The notes beneath the pieces were generated by a model, which saw nothing but the letters and a program-made list of their open reading frames with translations, was not told the origin of the DNA and searched no databases. From Thiotrichaceae bacterium (GTDB lineage: Bacteria; Pseudomonadota; Gammaproteobacteria; Beggiatoales; Beggiatoaceae), in contig JAQTYU010000006.1 in assembly GCA_028688145.1 (NCBI GenBank), positions 102,864 to 166,863 of the forward strand: a stretch of DNA of 64,000 bases. The letters are read 5' to 3'. The first letter of the stretch is position 1. Each line of letters opens with the position of its first letter. The position numbers were made by a program, and so were the translations under genes. Positions 25,473-34,822 of this stretch are shown one piece after another.

Positions 25473-27806
25473 TTACAACCAATTACCAATTAGCAGGAAC
25501 GGCGACCAAAACGCAGGATGTTGATAACGCGGTTGCGCTAATAAGCGTTTTTGGGCATTTTGCAGGGCTTTGGCTTTGCTGACGTGTTCCTGCTGTAACT
25601 GGCGGTAAAATTCACCAATCAATTCAGCGGTGGCTTGGTCATCGATAAACCATAAAGTCGCGAGCGCACTTCTCACGCCCGCTTTGAGCGCGACCCCAGC
25701 TAAACCCAGCGCGGCTTGATCATCACCGACTGCAGTTTGACAGGCACTGAGGGTTAATAAATCCACAGGTTCACGCCGTAAACGAAATAACTTTTCTAAG
25801 CGACTCATCACTAATTTATCATCATAAGTGAGCAAGAAAGTTTTTTGTGGATCGCCGTCAAACTGACCATGTGAAGCAATATGCACCAAGTTGTAACGAG
25901 TATTTTCCAACGCCGCGCTGAATTTATCGCTGGTAAATTGTTGATCCATCAATATCGTTGCGGATTGCCCAAACCAATGCCCCACTAATTTGACTTCTTC
26001 GCGCACGCTGGCAAGTTCCACATAACCCTGCACCCCTTCTGCTAAACCGCCAATTAAAATTTTACTGGCTTGTCCGTTCAAGGGTTTGAAATCGGTCAAA
26101 GTTAAACCGGGGGTTGAAACTAAGGCATATTTTTGAATTAGAAAGTTTTTGCCATCGTGTAAAGCCGCTAAAGGAATCGTGCGCAATACGCCATCGGGCA
26201 CAATCACCAAAGTATCAATTTTTTGCTCAATCAGCATCTTATCCAAGGGCGCAATCAGCCAGCCATATAAACGTTGGGCATAGCTGATAAACGCATTGGT
26301 GTCACGGGTTTCCAATTCAAAGCGAAATTCGTTGACTTCCTCGCGTAGCCGTTGCCCGCTAATTTCGACGCTGACTTGTTGCAAACCATTGGGCAAATGC
26401 AGCAGCAGTTCAATGCGATCAGGCAATAAAATCGGATAGAGTACGGCGGTTTTTTCCAAAGGCGCAGCATCGATTTTGCTCGGTGAAGCAAGGCATTCGT
26501 CTTTAAAATAATCTTGTAATTCCGCAGTTTTCAAGCGTTCGATAGTGTCGCGGGCTTCCAACAAACTCGCGGTTTTATCGCTGGCTTGCTTAGCGCGTTG
26601 CAACAATAAATCGGCGAGTTCAAAATACACCGGGCCGACAGTGTCGCGGAAAGATTGCGAAGTATTGCGATAACCAATGGTTAATTCTTGGCGAATCGGT
26701 TGTAAACTGCCCACTGCTTGACGATAAGCGGCAATTGCTTCATCAATATGTTGCTGGGCTTTGAAAATGCGCCCGAGCTGCCATTGCCAACGATAAAGAA
26801 TTTCTAAAGCCTGTTCTTGCTGCGCGAAAAAAATCGCACTGCGAGTAAGTTTTAAGGCTTCATCATAATACTGTTGAATTTCAGCCAGTTGCCCTAAATA
26901 ACCATTTGCATACGAAAGCAAGCGTTGATTTTGCAATTGTTTGGCAATTTTTAAGGCTTGTTGCAAAATGTCATGGGTCAAAGTTTGCACTTGATCCAAA
27001 CTTTTGCGGGCGAATGGGCTGTTTAAAAATGGGGAAGTGCGTTGAATACGTTGTAATAAATCACTCAAACTTAAAGCACTGAAGGCTTTTTGATATTGCT
27101 GATTTTCTTCTTGCACACTGGAAAGCAATGCCCACGCGGTGTTAATGCTGCTTAAGGCTTCATTTAATTGCTCATTTTTAAAATAAGCGTGGGCTTTATT
27201 GCTGAGAATGCGCACGCTGAGCGCGGTTTGCGGAGATTTTTTGAGGACAGTCAAAGCTTCTTCATAATGGTTCAAGGCTTGCACATAATAGGCTTCAACC
27301 GTGAACACATTGCCCAAATGATTTAACACGCTGGCACGCACCACAGGCGGCGCGTCGGCGGGCAATAATAATAAACTTTTATCGATATAAAACCGTGCTT
27401 GGGCATATTGTCGCGTCGCCAGTGCAATATCACTCAAACTGCTGTAAATTTTCGCTAAACTCAGCTTGTCTTCCCCCGCCAAAGGCAGGGCGGCATTCAA
27501 ACTTTGCTGCGCTTGGGTGGATAAACCCAAGGCTTGATAGGCTTGTGCTAATTGCAGATTCAGATTCAGGCGTTGCGGATTGTCTAAACTGGGCGCATCT
27601 AAAGCCTGTTGCCATGCGGTAATGGCTTGGGAAAACTGCCCTTGTTGGGCGGCAGTTTGCGCCTGTTGTAAAACCTCTGTTTCCGCAGTTGCCGCCGCTA
27701 AATTACCGTACAAAGTAATCAATAATAGCAAGACGCGCCCCAAAATACGCGCGGCATTTAAGGGAGAGCGGGTTAATTTTGCAATCACTAATAAGTGTGT
27801 AGACAC
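25473..27806 (-). CDS. Exported CHAT-domain protease with TPR repeats
   Basis: 777 residues. N-terminal basic-hydrophobic signal region (about 20-40, ending AAATA) indicates export. Tetratricopeptide-like helices fill about 45-390. The C-terminal CHAT domain is a caspase-like (clan CD) cysteine peptidase fold: His646 in HIASHG and Cys689 in LSACQTA form the expected dyad, and the GLAGVALKAGVRSALATLW block is typical. CHAT proteases are known in bacterial immunity and cell death, but this exported TPR form is linked in cyanobacteria and Beggiatoa-like genomes to haemagglutinin-type genes. The start is a GTG; residues 7 onward offer another. The next gene follows by one base. Confidence 0.9.
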   Translation of the reverse strand: MSTHLLVIAKLTRSPLNAARILGRVLLLLITLYGNLAAATAETEVLQQAQTAAQQGQFSQAITAWQQALDAPSLDNPQRLNLNLQLAQAYQALGLSTQAQQSLNAALPLAGEDKLSLAKIYSSLSDIALATRQYAQARFYIDKSLLLLPADAPPVVRASVLNHLGNVFTVEAYYVQALNHYEEALTVLKKSPQTALSVRILSNKAHAYFKNEQLNEALSSINTAWALLSSVQEENQQYQKAFSALSLSDLLQRIQRTSPFLNSPFARKSLDQVQTLTHDILQQALKIAKQLQNQRLLSYANGYLGQLAEIQQYYDEALKLTRSAIFFAQQEQALEILYRWQWQLGRIFKAQQHIDEAIAAYRQAVGSLQPIRQELTIGYRNTSQSFRDTVGPVYFELADLLLQRAKQASDKTASLLEARDTIERLKTAELQDYFKDECLASPSKIDAAPLEKTAVLYPILLPDRIELLLHLPNGLQQVSVEISGQRLREEVNEFRFELETRDTNAFISYAQRLYGWLIAPLDKMLIEQKIDTLVIVPDGVLRTIPLAALHDGKNFLIQKYALVSTPGLTLTDFKPLNGQASKILIGGLAEGVQGYVELASVREEVKLVGHWFGQSATILMDQQFTSDKFSAALENTRYNLVHIASHGQFDGDPQKTFLLTYDDKLVMSRLEKLFRLRREPVDLLTLSACQTAVGDDQAALGLAGVALKAGVRSALATLWFIDDQATAELIGEFYRQLQQEHVSKAKALQNAQKRLLAQPRYQHPAFWSPFLLIGNWL

Positions 27807-27883
27807 TGGATTTATCAGGGGTGGTGGCGTTATTTTTGTGGCGTTTATACTGGGGCGTGTGCAGTTTTACACTGTCCAATTTT

Positions 27884-27902
27884 CATGCTAAAGCTTAGCA
27901 TG
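27884..27902. promoter_or_regulatory. Palindrome in the divergent miaA/CHAT promoter gap
   Basis: CATGCTAA (27884-27891) and TTAGCATG (27895-27902) form a perfect 8-bp inverted repeat with a 3-base centre, 33 bases before the miaA ATG. It could be an operator or a 5' leader hairpin. Confidence 0.4.
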
Positions 27903-27934
27903 TTTCATAACGTTTAGGTGATTCATACAGCATT

Positions 27935-28954
27935 ATGCTACAGCCTTGTATCTTTCTAATGGGTCCAACGGCATCGGGTAAAACCGATCTTGCCTTGTTT
28001 TTGAGTGAACAACTGCCCTGTGATTTAATCAGCGTCGATTCTGCGCTGGTGTATCGCGGCATGGACATTGGTACAGCGAAACCCAGTGCCGATATTTTAA
28101 CCCGCTTTCCGCATCATTTGGTGGATATTCGCGATCCCAGCGAAGCCTATTCCGCCGCCCAATTTTGCAGCGATGCCCATGCTTTAATTCAGAAAATTCA
28201 TGCAGCGGGACGCATTCCCTTGTTCGTCGGTGGCACGGGCTTGTATTTCCGCAGCTTGCAACAAGGCTTATCTGACCTGCCCTCTGCCAATCCCGAAGTG
28301 CGGGCTGAATTGGCGGCTGAAGCTTCTGCTTTGGGCTGGGAAAAAATGCACCAGAAGTTAGCAAAAATCGATCCCATCGCCGCACAACGCATTCACCCCA
28401 ATGACCCGCAACGTATTCAACGTGCTTTAGAAGTACACGCCATTTCAGGAATGAATATGAGCGAATGGTTTGCCCAATCACAAGCCAGCGCGTGGCAATA
28501 TCCCACAATTAAAATCATCATCAGTCCTGCCGAGCGCGAAGTTTTGCACAGCCGTATTGCAACACGATTTCACGCCATGCTTGAACAGGGTTTTATTGAA
28601 GAAGTGCAGGGTTTATATGCACGCGCTGATTTGAATTTATCCTTGCCTTCGATGCGTGCCGTGGGCTATCGGCAAGTGTATTTATATTTAGCAGGAGAAT
28701 TACCCTTTTCACAGGTAGCAGAGCAGGGAATTATTGCCACCCGCCAACTGGCGAAGCGGCAACTGACGTGGTTACGCGCTGAAAAAGAGGCAGAATGGTT
28801 CGACAGCCAGCAAGCTGATCTTGCCGCCAATGTGTTGAAATATCTTGTCCACGACCCCATTCTATCTGCTACACTTGCCCTGAATCCGACTGAATCCAGT
28901 CATACGGCAAATAATAATTTAAAAAACCGAAACACGGAGAATCATCATGAGTAA
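27935..28954 (+). CDS. miaA: tRNA dimethylallyltransferase
   Basis: Adds the dimethylallyl group to A37 of tRNAs reading UNN codons. 339 residues, slightly longer than usual because of a tail of about 25 residues. Motifs: ATP-binding [11 protein letters not shown] at the N-terminus, [16 protein letters not shown], and [11 protein letters not shown]. Its 3' end overlaps the hfq start by 8 bases. First gene of the classical miaA-hfq-hflX cluster. Confidence 0.96.
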   Translation: MLQPCIFLMGPTASGKTDLALFLSEQLPCDLISVDSALVYRGMDIGTAKPSADILTRFPHHLVDIRDPSEAYSAAQFCSDAHALIQKIHAAGRIPLFVGGTGLYFRSLQQGLSDLPSANPEVRAELAAEASALGWEKMHQKLAKIDPIAAQRIHPNDPQRIQRALEVHAISGMNMSEWFAQSQASAWQYPTIKIIISPAEREVLHSRIATRFHAMLEQGFIEEVQGLYARADLNLSLPSMRAVGYRQVYLYLAGELPFSQVAEQGIIATRQLAKRQLTWLRAEKEAEWFDSQQADLAANVLKYLVHDPILSATLALNPTESSHTANNNLKNRNTENHHE

Positions 28955-29189
28955 AGGGCAATCCCTCCAAGACCCTTTTTTGAATGCTTTACGTAAAGAG
29001 CGTGTGCCTGTCTCCATTTACTTAGTGAATGGCATTAAGTTGCAAGGTCAGATTGAATCGTTTGATCAATTCGTGGTCTTGTTAAAAAATGCGGTCAGTC
29101 AGATGGTTTATAAACATGCGATCTCGACCATCGTCCCTGCTCGTAACGTGAAGTTCGAGGATGGCGTGACGGAAGATACGCCCGAATAA
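28947..29189 (+). CDS. hfq: RNA chaperone Hfq
   Basis: 80 residues, hexameric Sm-like RNA chaperone for small regulatory RNAs. The Sm1 and Sm2 motifs are intact: [34 protein letters not shown] and [12 protein letters not shown]. The short tail (residues 68-80) is acidic and much shorter than the E. coli tail. The ATG lies inside the end of miaA, so its translation is coupled. Confidence 0.98.
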   Translation: MSKGQSLQDPFLNALRKERVPVSIYLVNGIKLQGQIESFDQFVVLLKNAVSQMVYKHAISTIVPARNVKFEDGVTEDTPE

Positions 29190-29207
29190 TGGTGAGCCTA
29201 CCCCACT

Positions 29208-30536
29208 ATGTTTGAACGCCCCCGCAGTGGAGAACGCACTGCCCTAGTGCATATCACGATAAACTCCGAATTTGAACAACCTGGCTTAGACGAATTTGCT
29301 GAGCTGGCGCGTTCTGCGGGGGCCATTGTGGTGACTAAATTACTTGGCTCGCGCCAACGTCCCGATCCTGCGCATTTCATCGGCAAAGGCAAATTAGAAG
29401 AACTGAAAGCCTTGGTCACCGCCGATGAAATCGAAGTGGTGTTGTTTAATCACAGTTTAAGTCCTGCCCAAGAACGCAATTTAGAACGCGCATTGTCGTG
29501 CCGTGTGTTGGATCGCACGGGGGTGATTTTGGATATTTTCGCCCAGCGCGCCCGTTCTTTCGAGGGTAAATTACAAGTCGAACTTGCCCAGCTTGAACAT
29601 TTGTCAACGCGCTTGGTGCGCGGCTGGACACACTTAGAACGTCAAAAAGGTGGGATTGGTTTACGCGGTCCTGGGGAAACGCAGTTAGAAACTGATCGCC
29701 GTTTATTGTCGGTGCGGATTGAACAGCTTAAAAGACGTTTGGAAAAAGTCACCCAACAACGCACCCAGAGCCGTCGCGCTCGGCAGCGGGCAGAATTGCC
29801 GATTGTTTCCCTTGTGGGTTATACCAATGCGGGAAAGTCAACTTTATTCAATAGCTTAACCAATGCAGGGGTTTACGCCGCTGATCAATTATTTGCGACT
29901 TTGGACGCGACGTTTCGGCGGGTGGATTTGCCTGAAAAAAATAGTTTGATTTTGGTGGACACCGTGGGTTTTGTGCAGCATTTGCCACACGATTTAGTCG
30001 CAGCCTTCCGTGCAACTTTAGATGAAACTCGCGAAGCGGATTTATTGCTGCATATTGTGGATGCCAGCGATCCGCAACGCCAATTACGTATAGCCCAAGT
30101 CAATGAAGTATTGAAAGAAATCGGCGCGGATTCAGTACCGCAGATTTTGGTATATAACAAAATTGATCGCTTGTCTGAAGAGGAAGGAAACTTACCTCGG
30201 GTCGAGCGCGACAGTGCGACACATAATGTTTATAAAGTGTGGCTGTCGGCGGTGACGGGGCAGGGTTTGCCTGAATTGTTGGCGGCATTGAAAGAATTTT
30301 TACAAGCCGATGTCACCCAATGTTGGTTACATTTGCCTGTGAGTGCAGGACAAATACGCGCTCAAGTATTTGAACAAGCCACGGTTTTACAAGAAGTTTA
30401 TGCGAGTAATGGTGATAGTTTGTTAGAAATTCGGATGCCCACGCATAATTTTTATCAATTACAACATCATACCGCGTTGATTGCCTATGCTTCACAGCAG
30501 GCGGCGGTGAATTCTAATCATTTGGTGGTGGAATAA
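29208..30536 (+). CDS. hflX: Ribosome-associated GTPase HflX
   Basis: 442 residues. N-terminal HflX domain, a glycine-rich linker with GIGLRGPGETQLETDRRLL, then the GTPase domain: G1 GYTNAGKST, G3 DTVGF and G4 NKID. Splits stalled 70S ribosomes. It follows hfq by 18 bases and ends the operon; a stem-loop lies 6 bases after its stop. Confidence 0.96.
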   Translation: MFERPRSGERTALVHITINSEFEQPGLDEFAELARSAGAIVVTKLLGSRQRPDPAHFIGKGKLEELKALVTADEIEVVLFNHSLSPAQERNLERALSCRVLDRTGVILDIFAQRARSFEGKLQVELAQLEHLSTRLVRGWTHLERQKGGIGLRGPGETQLETDRRLLSVRIEQLKRRLEKVTQQRTQSRRARQRAELPIVSLVGYTNAGKSTLFNSLTNAGVYAADQLFATLDATFRRVDLPEKNSLILVDTVGFVQHLPHDLVAAFRATLDETREADLLLHIVDASDPQRQLRIAQVNEVLKEIGADSVPQILVYNKIDRLSEEEGNLPRVERDSATHNVYKVWLSAVTGQGLPELLAALKEFLQADVTQCWLHLPVSAGQIRAQVFEQATVLQEVYASNGDSLLEIRMPTHNFYQLQHHTALIAYASQQAAVNSNHLVVE

Positions 30537-30542
30537 GTTGGG

Positions 30543-30568
30543 AATATGGAGTTTTTAGGCTCCATATT
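30543..30568. terminator. Stem-loop between hflX and the kinase gene
   Basis: AATATGGAG (30543-30551) pairs perfectly with CTCCATATT (30560-30568), 8-base loop. It lies between the converging ends at 30536 and 30604 and could serve both; the T-run is poor. Confidence 0.55.
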
Positions 30569-30603
30569 GACTGCTTTCTATGTAATTTCTAATACTTATC
30601 TTT

Positions 30604-31608
30604 CTAATCCTCTTCCAATATTTTACCCTTTGTTTCTAAAAATGCCCGTACTTCAGCAAAGTTTTTTAAACGTTGATCAGGATGACGCTGAGTCATTTGT
30701 TTAAATAATTCATCTAAGTAGCCATATTTTTCCTGAAAATATGTCCTAGAATTTGTGCTCATCTCTTTGCTGTATAAAGCAAATTCCAAATCTTCTTGGT
30801 TATGAAAAATACCTTCATACCCGTAGAGTTTTTTATGTTTCTCATAGAGTTTACTCTCTACAAAACCGCGACCATGCGGTGAAAGTGGGTGTATGCCTGT
30901 GAACATTTCATTAAAAATAAGTCCAAGAGTGTAAATATCGGCGCGTTCATCGACATTTTTTTCTTGGTGAAATAAATATTTTCGCCAATTGGCTGCATAC
31001 AGTTGTTCAGGTGCGCCATAGCGCACGCTGGCTAGACGTATGCCTGTTTGGGTTTCAACGGTGTCAAATTCATCGCCTTCTGAAAAGTCAGTGATGCCAA
31101 AATCAGCAACAATGAGCAGATCATTTTCTGCGTCATAAAAGATATTTTCAGGTTTTAAGTCGCGATGTACAAAACCTTGTTGATTCATAAATTCAACCGC
31201 ATCGAGCAATTGCTCAAAGTAATCCAGAATTTTTTTCTGTTTGAGTTTGTGCGTGGCAATTAATTTGTCCAAGGTCGTTGGATAAATCGGCATCACATAA
31301 AAGGGGTAGTCTTTGCCTTCGATTTCGACACTGCCACTGTCCCATGATTGCAATAAATTGGGATGGTATTCTTCTCTGGCGGCAAAGCGTAGTTCATTTT
31401 TGAAGCGTTTATAACGCATCGGATCGCTTTCTGCATCCACATCGCAGAGATATTTGAGTGCAAAAAATCCTGCATTAAAAAACTGGTTGCCGCTGAATTT
31501 GACTTTGAATACTTGGCTGCCGCTGCCACCTTTTCCCAAAGGTTTGATGATGCGGTAAGTGCCTGTTTTGGTAGTGAAGAGTTGGGGGATATTGGATTCT
31601 GTAATCAT
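30604..31608 (-). CDS. Eukaryotic-type Ser/Thr protein kinase
   Basis: 334 residues, a complete kinase domain and little else. Visible motifs: the glycine loop LGKGGSGSQVF (24-34), catalytic Lys52 in ALKY, catalytic loop HRDLKPEN (148-155, Asp150, Asn155), DFG at 169-171 and APEQ. No PASTA repeats, membrane segment or sensor domain are visible. A long linker of about 60 residues follows the APEQ helix region. The gene is terminated at 30543-30568. It begins the accessory island; the exported cassette lies just upstream on the same strand, but the terminator at 31631-31667 separates them. Confidence 0.93.
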   Translation of the reverse strand: MITESNIPQLFTTKTGTYRIIKPLGKGGSGSQVFKVKFSGNQFFNAGFFALKYLCDVDAESDPMRYKRFKNELRFAAREEYHPNLLQSWDSGSVEIEGKDYPFYVMPIYPTTLDKLIATHKLKQKKILDYFEQLLDAVEFMNQQGFVHRDLKPENIFYDAENDLLIVADFGITDFSEGDEFDTVETQTGIRLASVRYGAPEQLYAANWRKYLFHQEKNVDERADIYTLGLIFNEMFTGIHPLSPHGRGFVESKLYEKHKKLYGYEGIFHNQEDLEFALYSKEMSTNSRTYFQEKYGYLDELFKQMTQRHPDQRLKNFAEVRAFLETKGKILEED

Positions 31609-31630
31609 GTGACATAATCATAAACACAAG

Positions 31631-31667
31631 AAAAAACCCGACAGATTTTGACGTCTGGCAGGTTTTT
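31631..31667 (-). terminator. Intrinsic terminator of the exported cassette
   Basis: Read leftward, AAAAACCTGCCAGA pairs with TCTGTCGGGTTTTT (two mismatches) and the stem ends in a T-run TTTTTTC. It follows the last gene of the 34822-31742 operon by about 75 bases. Confidence 0.7.
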
Positions 31668-31741
31668 GGCAGGATTTAAAAAGGTGCTCTCTTTTTGACA
31701 GAGATGACTTCTTACCGTTGAAACATTCATTGGTTTGAAGT

Positions 31742-32224
31742 TTACCCTTTAGATTTGTCGGTGGTCGGTGGTTTAGATTTATTTACCACCTTAATCGACT
31801 TTAAAAACACATTAGGTGGTCTGTCGACATTATTTGGATATCCAATGACTGTTGGATTATCCTGCAATGTCACTGTACCATTAAAAATGATGTCGTCTTT
31901 CACGCCCACATCTTTATCCAATAGGTCAATGGAAATTTTATCGCTAGGATTAATCTCTACAGTAAATTTACAGTCTTGTTGAGCAAGAAAAGAATTCTTT
32001 TGCAATACCACTTCACAAGACTCACCTGAGATGAGCTTAATGATTCCATATATATCAGGAGCGGGATCGGCAGCTCCTACCCATGCACCTAATCCTCCGT
32101 CCCACGGTTTACCATCTTTGCGAGTTTCCGTGACTTCAAACTCAAAGTGCAGCGTATCTGCAATTACGTGACTGGAAAAACATAAAACTGTTATAGCAGA
32201 AAATGCCCAGCATTTTACCTTCAT
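31742..32224 (-). CDS. Exported protein with C2-like sandwich
   Basis: 160 residues; signal peptide with cleavage after HVIA. The mature part has a possible C2-type beta sandwich: an early VTETRKDGKPWD strand-loop, a PAPDIYGIIKL strand, and LLDKDVGVKDDIIFNGTV, where acidic residues sit as in calcium-binding loops. This reading is by eye and unproven. The C-terminal 15 residues are polar and Lys/Pro-rich. It is the last gene of a four-gene leftward operon, starting 20 bases after the glycine-zipper gene; a terminator follows it. Confidence 0.7.
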   Translation of the reverse strand: MKVKCWAFSAITVLCFSSHVIADTLHFEFEVTETRKDGKPWDGGLGAWVGAADPAPDIYGIIKLISGESCEVVLQKNSFLAQQDCKFTVEINPSDKISIDLLDKDVGVKDDIIFNGTVTLQDNPTVIGYPNNVDRPPNVFLKSIKVVNKSKPPTTDKSKG

Positions 32225-32244
32225 AATTCATGTCCTTGGTGAAA

Positions 32245-33558
32245 TTAGTTAGTTACGAGAGTTATTAGTCTCTTTTCGTCTTTTTCATATTCGTTCATTA
32301 ATGAACGAAATTTTCTTAGCTCTACCTCCGTTTTTCGTCTCTGCTCATCATTCATATGATCAATTGACTGATGAAGAAGGATGTTTAATACTTCTCTCCC
32401 ATCTTTTAGTAATTGGGCATAAGCAGTTAAGCTAGTTTTAAGCTTTTTAGAGGATTGAGGACTGTTTCTAATCGTATCATTGGTTGATGTTACAATTGCA
32501 GTAATATGTTGTTGTTGCAATTTTAGCAATGTAAAGTAGCGTACCATAATAATCGATAAATTAACGATACTATACTTTTGTAATGTAGGGTGAGTGGCTA
32601 TCAGAGCCACCTGTTTAATATGTTCTTCAGTGGCCATATTATCACTTGTGTAACGATAAATAAGTCTATCTAAATAAGCTGTCATGGCAACAGGTAACAG
32701 CAAATTATCTGGCTCACCTAAAATAGATTCTTTTAAGTAAGATTGAGTAATTTTATTAATATTAGGTTTTTCCTCATAAAGACTTGAAAGTGCATAAATA
32801 AATTCTGGTAAGTTGTATTTATAACCTTGTTGTTTCGCGTATATAATAGCTTTTTCTGCTGTTTCTTTAGCATGAGAATAATCGTCAACAGAAGAATAAA
32901 GTAAACACTTAAAAGTAAGCAATTGTAATCGTTTACCTGCTACATTTTGCCATTCTTCATTGAGAGAACGTTCATTTGCATCTAAAGCTTGTTTCAATAA
33001 TAATTTATTATTAGGAGAAACAATGGGTTGCTCTTTATCAATCTTTTGCAAAATTACCATTGCCGCTTCATACGCATGAGAACCTTCTTTTTGAACGGGT
33101 AATGGTAAATTCATCATATTTTTACTGTGCTCAATAAAAGCCGCTTGATTATAGTTTGCTGTATGAGTTTCTATGGCATATCCGAGCATAAGCCCAGTAC
33201 TGAACTCAAGTGCAGTAGTAATTACAACAGCTCCACCTAACATACCAAAGCCACCACTTGCAATTGCACCACCACCTAAAAAGGCTAGACCTGTTTTAGT
33301 AGCCACCGCACCAGAATATCCCAAAATATTACCGATTGTTGAACCAATAACGCTGGTTGAGCCAGCAACCAAAGGACTTGCTAGTCCTCCAGAAAAATAA
33401 ACAATTGCGCCAACAATGGCTGCTCCTATGAGAGCATTGATCACTGTACCCCATCCTAGTGATTCCGTGTAGAAAGATTCAAAGGTGGCATATTCTGTGG
33501 CTGCATTCACATTACTAAAAACACTAAATATCATGACTAATAAAATAACTCTCTTCAT
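32245..33558 (-). CDS. Exported glycine-zipper membrane protein
   Basis: 437 residues. A signal peptide (cleavage after NVNA) is followed by a long hydrophobic, Gly/Ala-rich region (about 35-130) with GAAIVGAIVYFSGG, GSTIGNILGYSG and GGAIASGGFGMLGG, a pattern found in glycine-zipper channel or pore-forming proteins. The remaining 300 residues are helical and polar with a TPR-like feel. No family recognised. It overlaps the upstream exported nuclease-like gene by 4 bases, so the two are translated together. Roles such as pore or membrane anchor are conjecture from composition. Confidence 0.75.
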   Translation of the reverse strand: MKRVILLVMIFSVFSNVNAATEYATFESFYTESLGWGTVINALIGAAIVGAIVYFSGGLASPLVAGSTSVIGSTIGNILGYSGAVATKTGLAFLGGGAIASGGFGMLGGAVVITTALEFSTGLMLGYAIETHTANYNQAAFIEHSKNMMNLPLPVQKEGSHAYEAAMVILQKIDKEQPIVSPNNKLLLKQALDANERSLNEEWQNVAGKRLQLLTFKCLLYSSVDDYSHAKETAEKAIIYAKQQGYKYNLPEFIYALSSLYEEKPNINKITQSYLKESILGEPDNLLLPVAMTAYLDRLIYRYTSDNMATEEHIKQVALIATHPTLQKYSIVNLSIIMVRYFTLLKLQQQHITAIVTSTNDTIRNSPQSSKKLKTSLTAYAQLLKDGREVLNILLHQSIDHMNDEQRRKTEVELRKFRSLMNEYEKDEKRLITLVTN

Positions 33559-34319
33559 TTGGCAATCTCCGCCAACATTTTTAGTTGAATGACTTGTGAT
33601 TCAGCATCCCCAACAATAATTTGTACATCAGGTTTTGTTTTCGTGAGTAACATACGCACATTACTTGGAGGTTCAGTGGTGAAAAAAAAGACAGGTGTAC
33701 AATCTCTACAAGAAGCTTGTTTATACTGAAGCAGGCTATCAGCATCTCCTTGTAATTTCACAGTATTAAATGATGAGGCACTTTCATAATTCTTACTTTG
33801 GATAAGGAAAGTGCTTTTATCTTTTTTTAGAATAACATCCATATCCGTGAGTTGTTTTTTTATACCATCATCGAATTTTTGACCAATGGAAACAACTTCC
33901 AAACCATGTGTTTTTGCACTATTGGCAATACGAAGCTCTTGTAAATGTCCTTTCCCCTGATTGCTGTTTACACCAGCAACTTTACGCAATGTCTCCTTGA
34001 AGCCGTCAACCCCTGAAAGATTGTGAAACATTTGTTCTGCTTCACTTTTTTCTAACTTGCTTTGATTAACAGCAACTCTCAAATAAGTGTCTTCTAACAC
34101 CGTTTTTGATAATCCTGATTTCTCAAGCTGGGTGGCTACTTTTGTTAAATCACCAGATTCTGCTATCTGACGAGTTAATTTGACAACTTCTTCCTCAGGT
34201 ATGGCATGTTCAACTTTACCAAGTAATTTGGCAATAGTCCCAGTAAATGCAGCCGACTCTTGGATGAAGCAAAAGGATAAAATTATTATCCATATAGGTA
34301 ATAAAAGGAACTTTTTCAT
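33555..34319 (-). CDS. Exported PD-(D/E)XK nuclease-like protein
   Basis: 254 residues. Signal peptide with cleavage near SAA (residue 24). The C-terminal half has the pattern of the PD-(D/E)XK nuclease fold: Glu128 in GHLQELRIA, Asp159/Asp161 in LTDMDVIL and Gln174-x-Lys176 in FLIQSKNYES. Two cysteines, Cys204 and Cys207, lie in RDC. An exported nuclease of this type would act outside the cytoplasm, as toxin or DNA scavenging enzyme. This is a fold guess, and catalytic activity is untested; Gln in place of Glu is known in some members. The 4-base overlap with the glycine-zipper gene links them. Confidence 0.72.
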   Translation of the reverse strand: MKKFLLLPIWIIILSFCFIQESAAFTGTIAKLLGKVEHAIPEEEVVKLTRQIAESGDLTKVATQLEKSGLSKTVLEDTYLRVAVNQSKLEKSEAEQMFHNLSGVDGFKETLRKVAGVNSNQGKGHLQELRIANSAKTHGLEVVSIGQKFDDGIKKQLTDMDVILKKDKSTFLIQSKNYESASSFNTVKLQGDADSLLQYKQASCRDCTPVFFFTTEPPSNVRMLLTKTKPDVQIIVGDAESQVIQLKMLAEIAK

Positions 34320-34408
34320 ATTTCAGAGTCCTTGTTGATGTGAAATGAATTTATGGCAATAAGCTGAGTGTTAATTCAGCTCACTCAGCCCAAAAGCATG
34401 TGCCTACC

Positions 34409-34822
34409 TTATTTTGCTGCTTTTAAAACAACCACAAAAATAACAAGGCATAGCATGATAACGAAAAACAGCTTTATGATTTTCCATAATAAAGAGAAAA
34501 ATCCAAATTTTTTTACTGGTTTTTGGCGGTAAACCCTAACAGATTCTGTTTTATCAGGGTCACGAACCATGAATCCTAGGAGAAACCCCACAATTGCACC
34601 AACCTCTCCAAATTTGAAGAAAGCACCTAAAAGACCGCACATAATGGTACTTACGAATATATACTTAACTCTCCTTAACAAACATCCCACTCTATTTTGA
34701 GGAATTTTCTCATATAATTTCCTAGACGCATTCTCGACATCTATGCTTGTTGCAGCACTTGTTGCAGCACTTGCTAAGGTATCTGCTGCTTTTTTAAGTA
34801 GTGCCTCTTGATAAGGTTCCAT
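34409..34822 (-). CDS. Small membrane protein opening the exported cassette
   Basis: 137 residues, unrecognised. No signal peptide; the first 45 residues are a helical Ala-rich soluble head (ADTLASAATSAATSIDVE). Two membrane segments follow near 52-86 (a Gly-rich pair) and one at about 110-135. It is the first of the four leftward genes and lies 89 bases before the nuclease-like gene. Possibly a membrane partner or immunity-type protein for the exported products, but this is inference from place only. Confidence 0.65.
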   Translation of the reverse strand: MEPYQEALLKKAADTLASAATSAATSIDVENASRKLYEKIPQNRVGCLLRRVKYIFVSTIMCGLLGAFFKFGEVGAIVGFLLGFMVRDPDKTESVRVYRQKPVKKFGFFSLLWKIIKLFFVIMLCLVIFVVVLKAAK

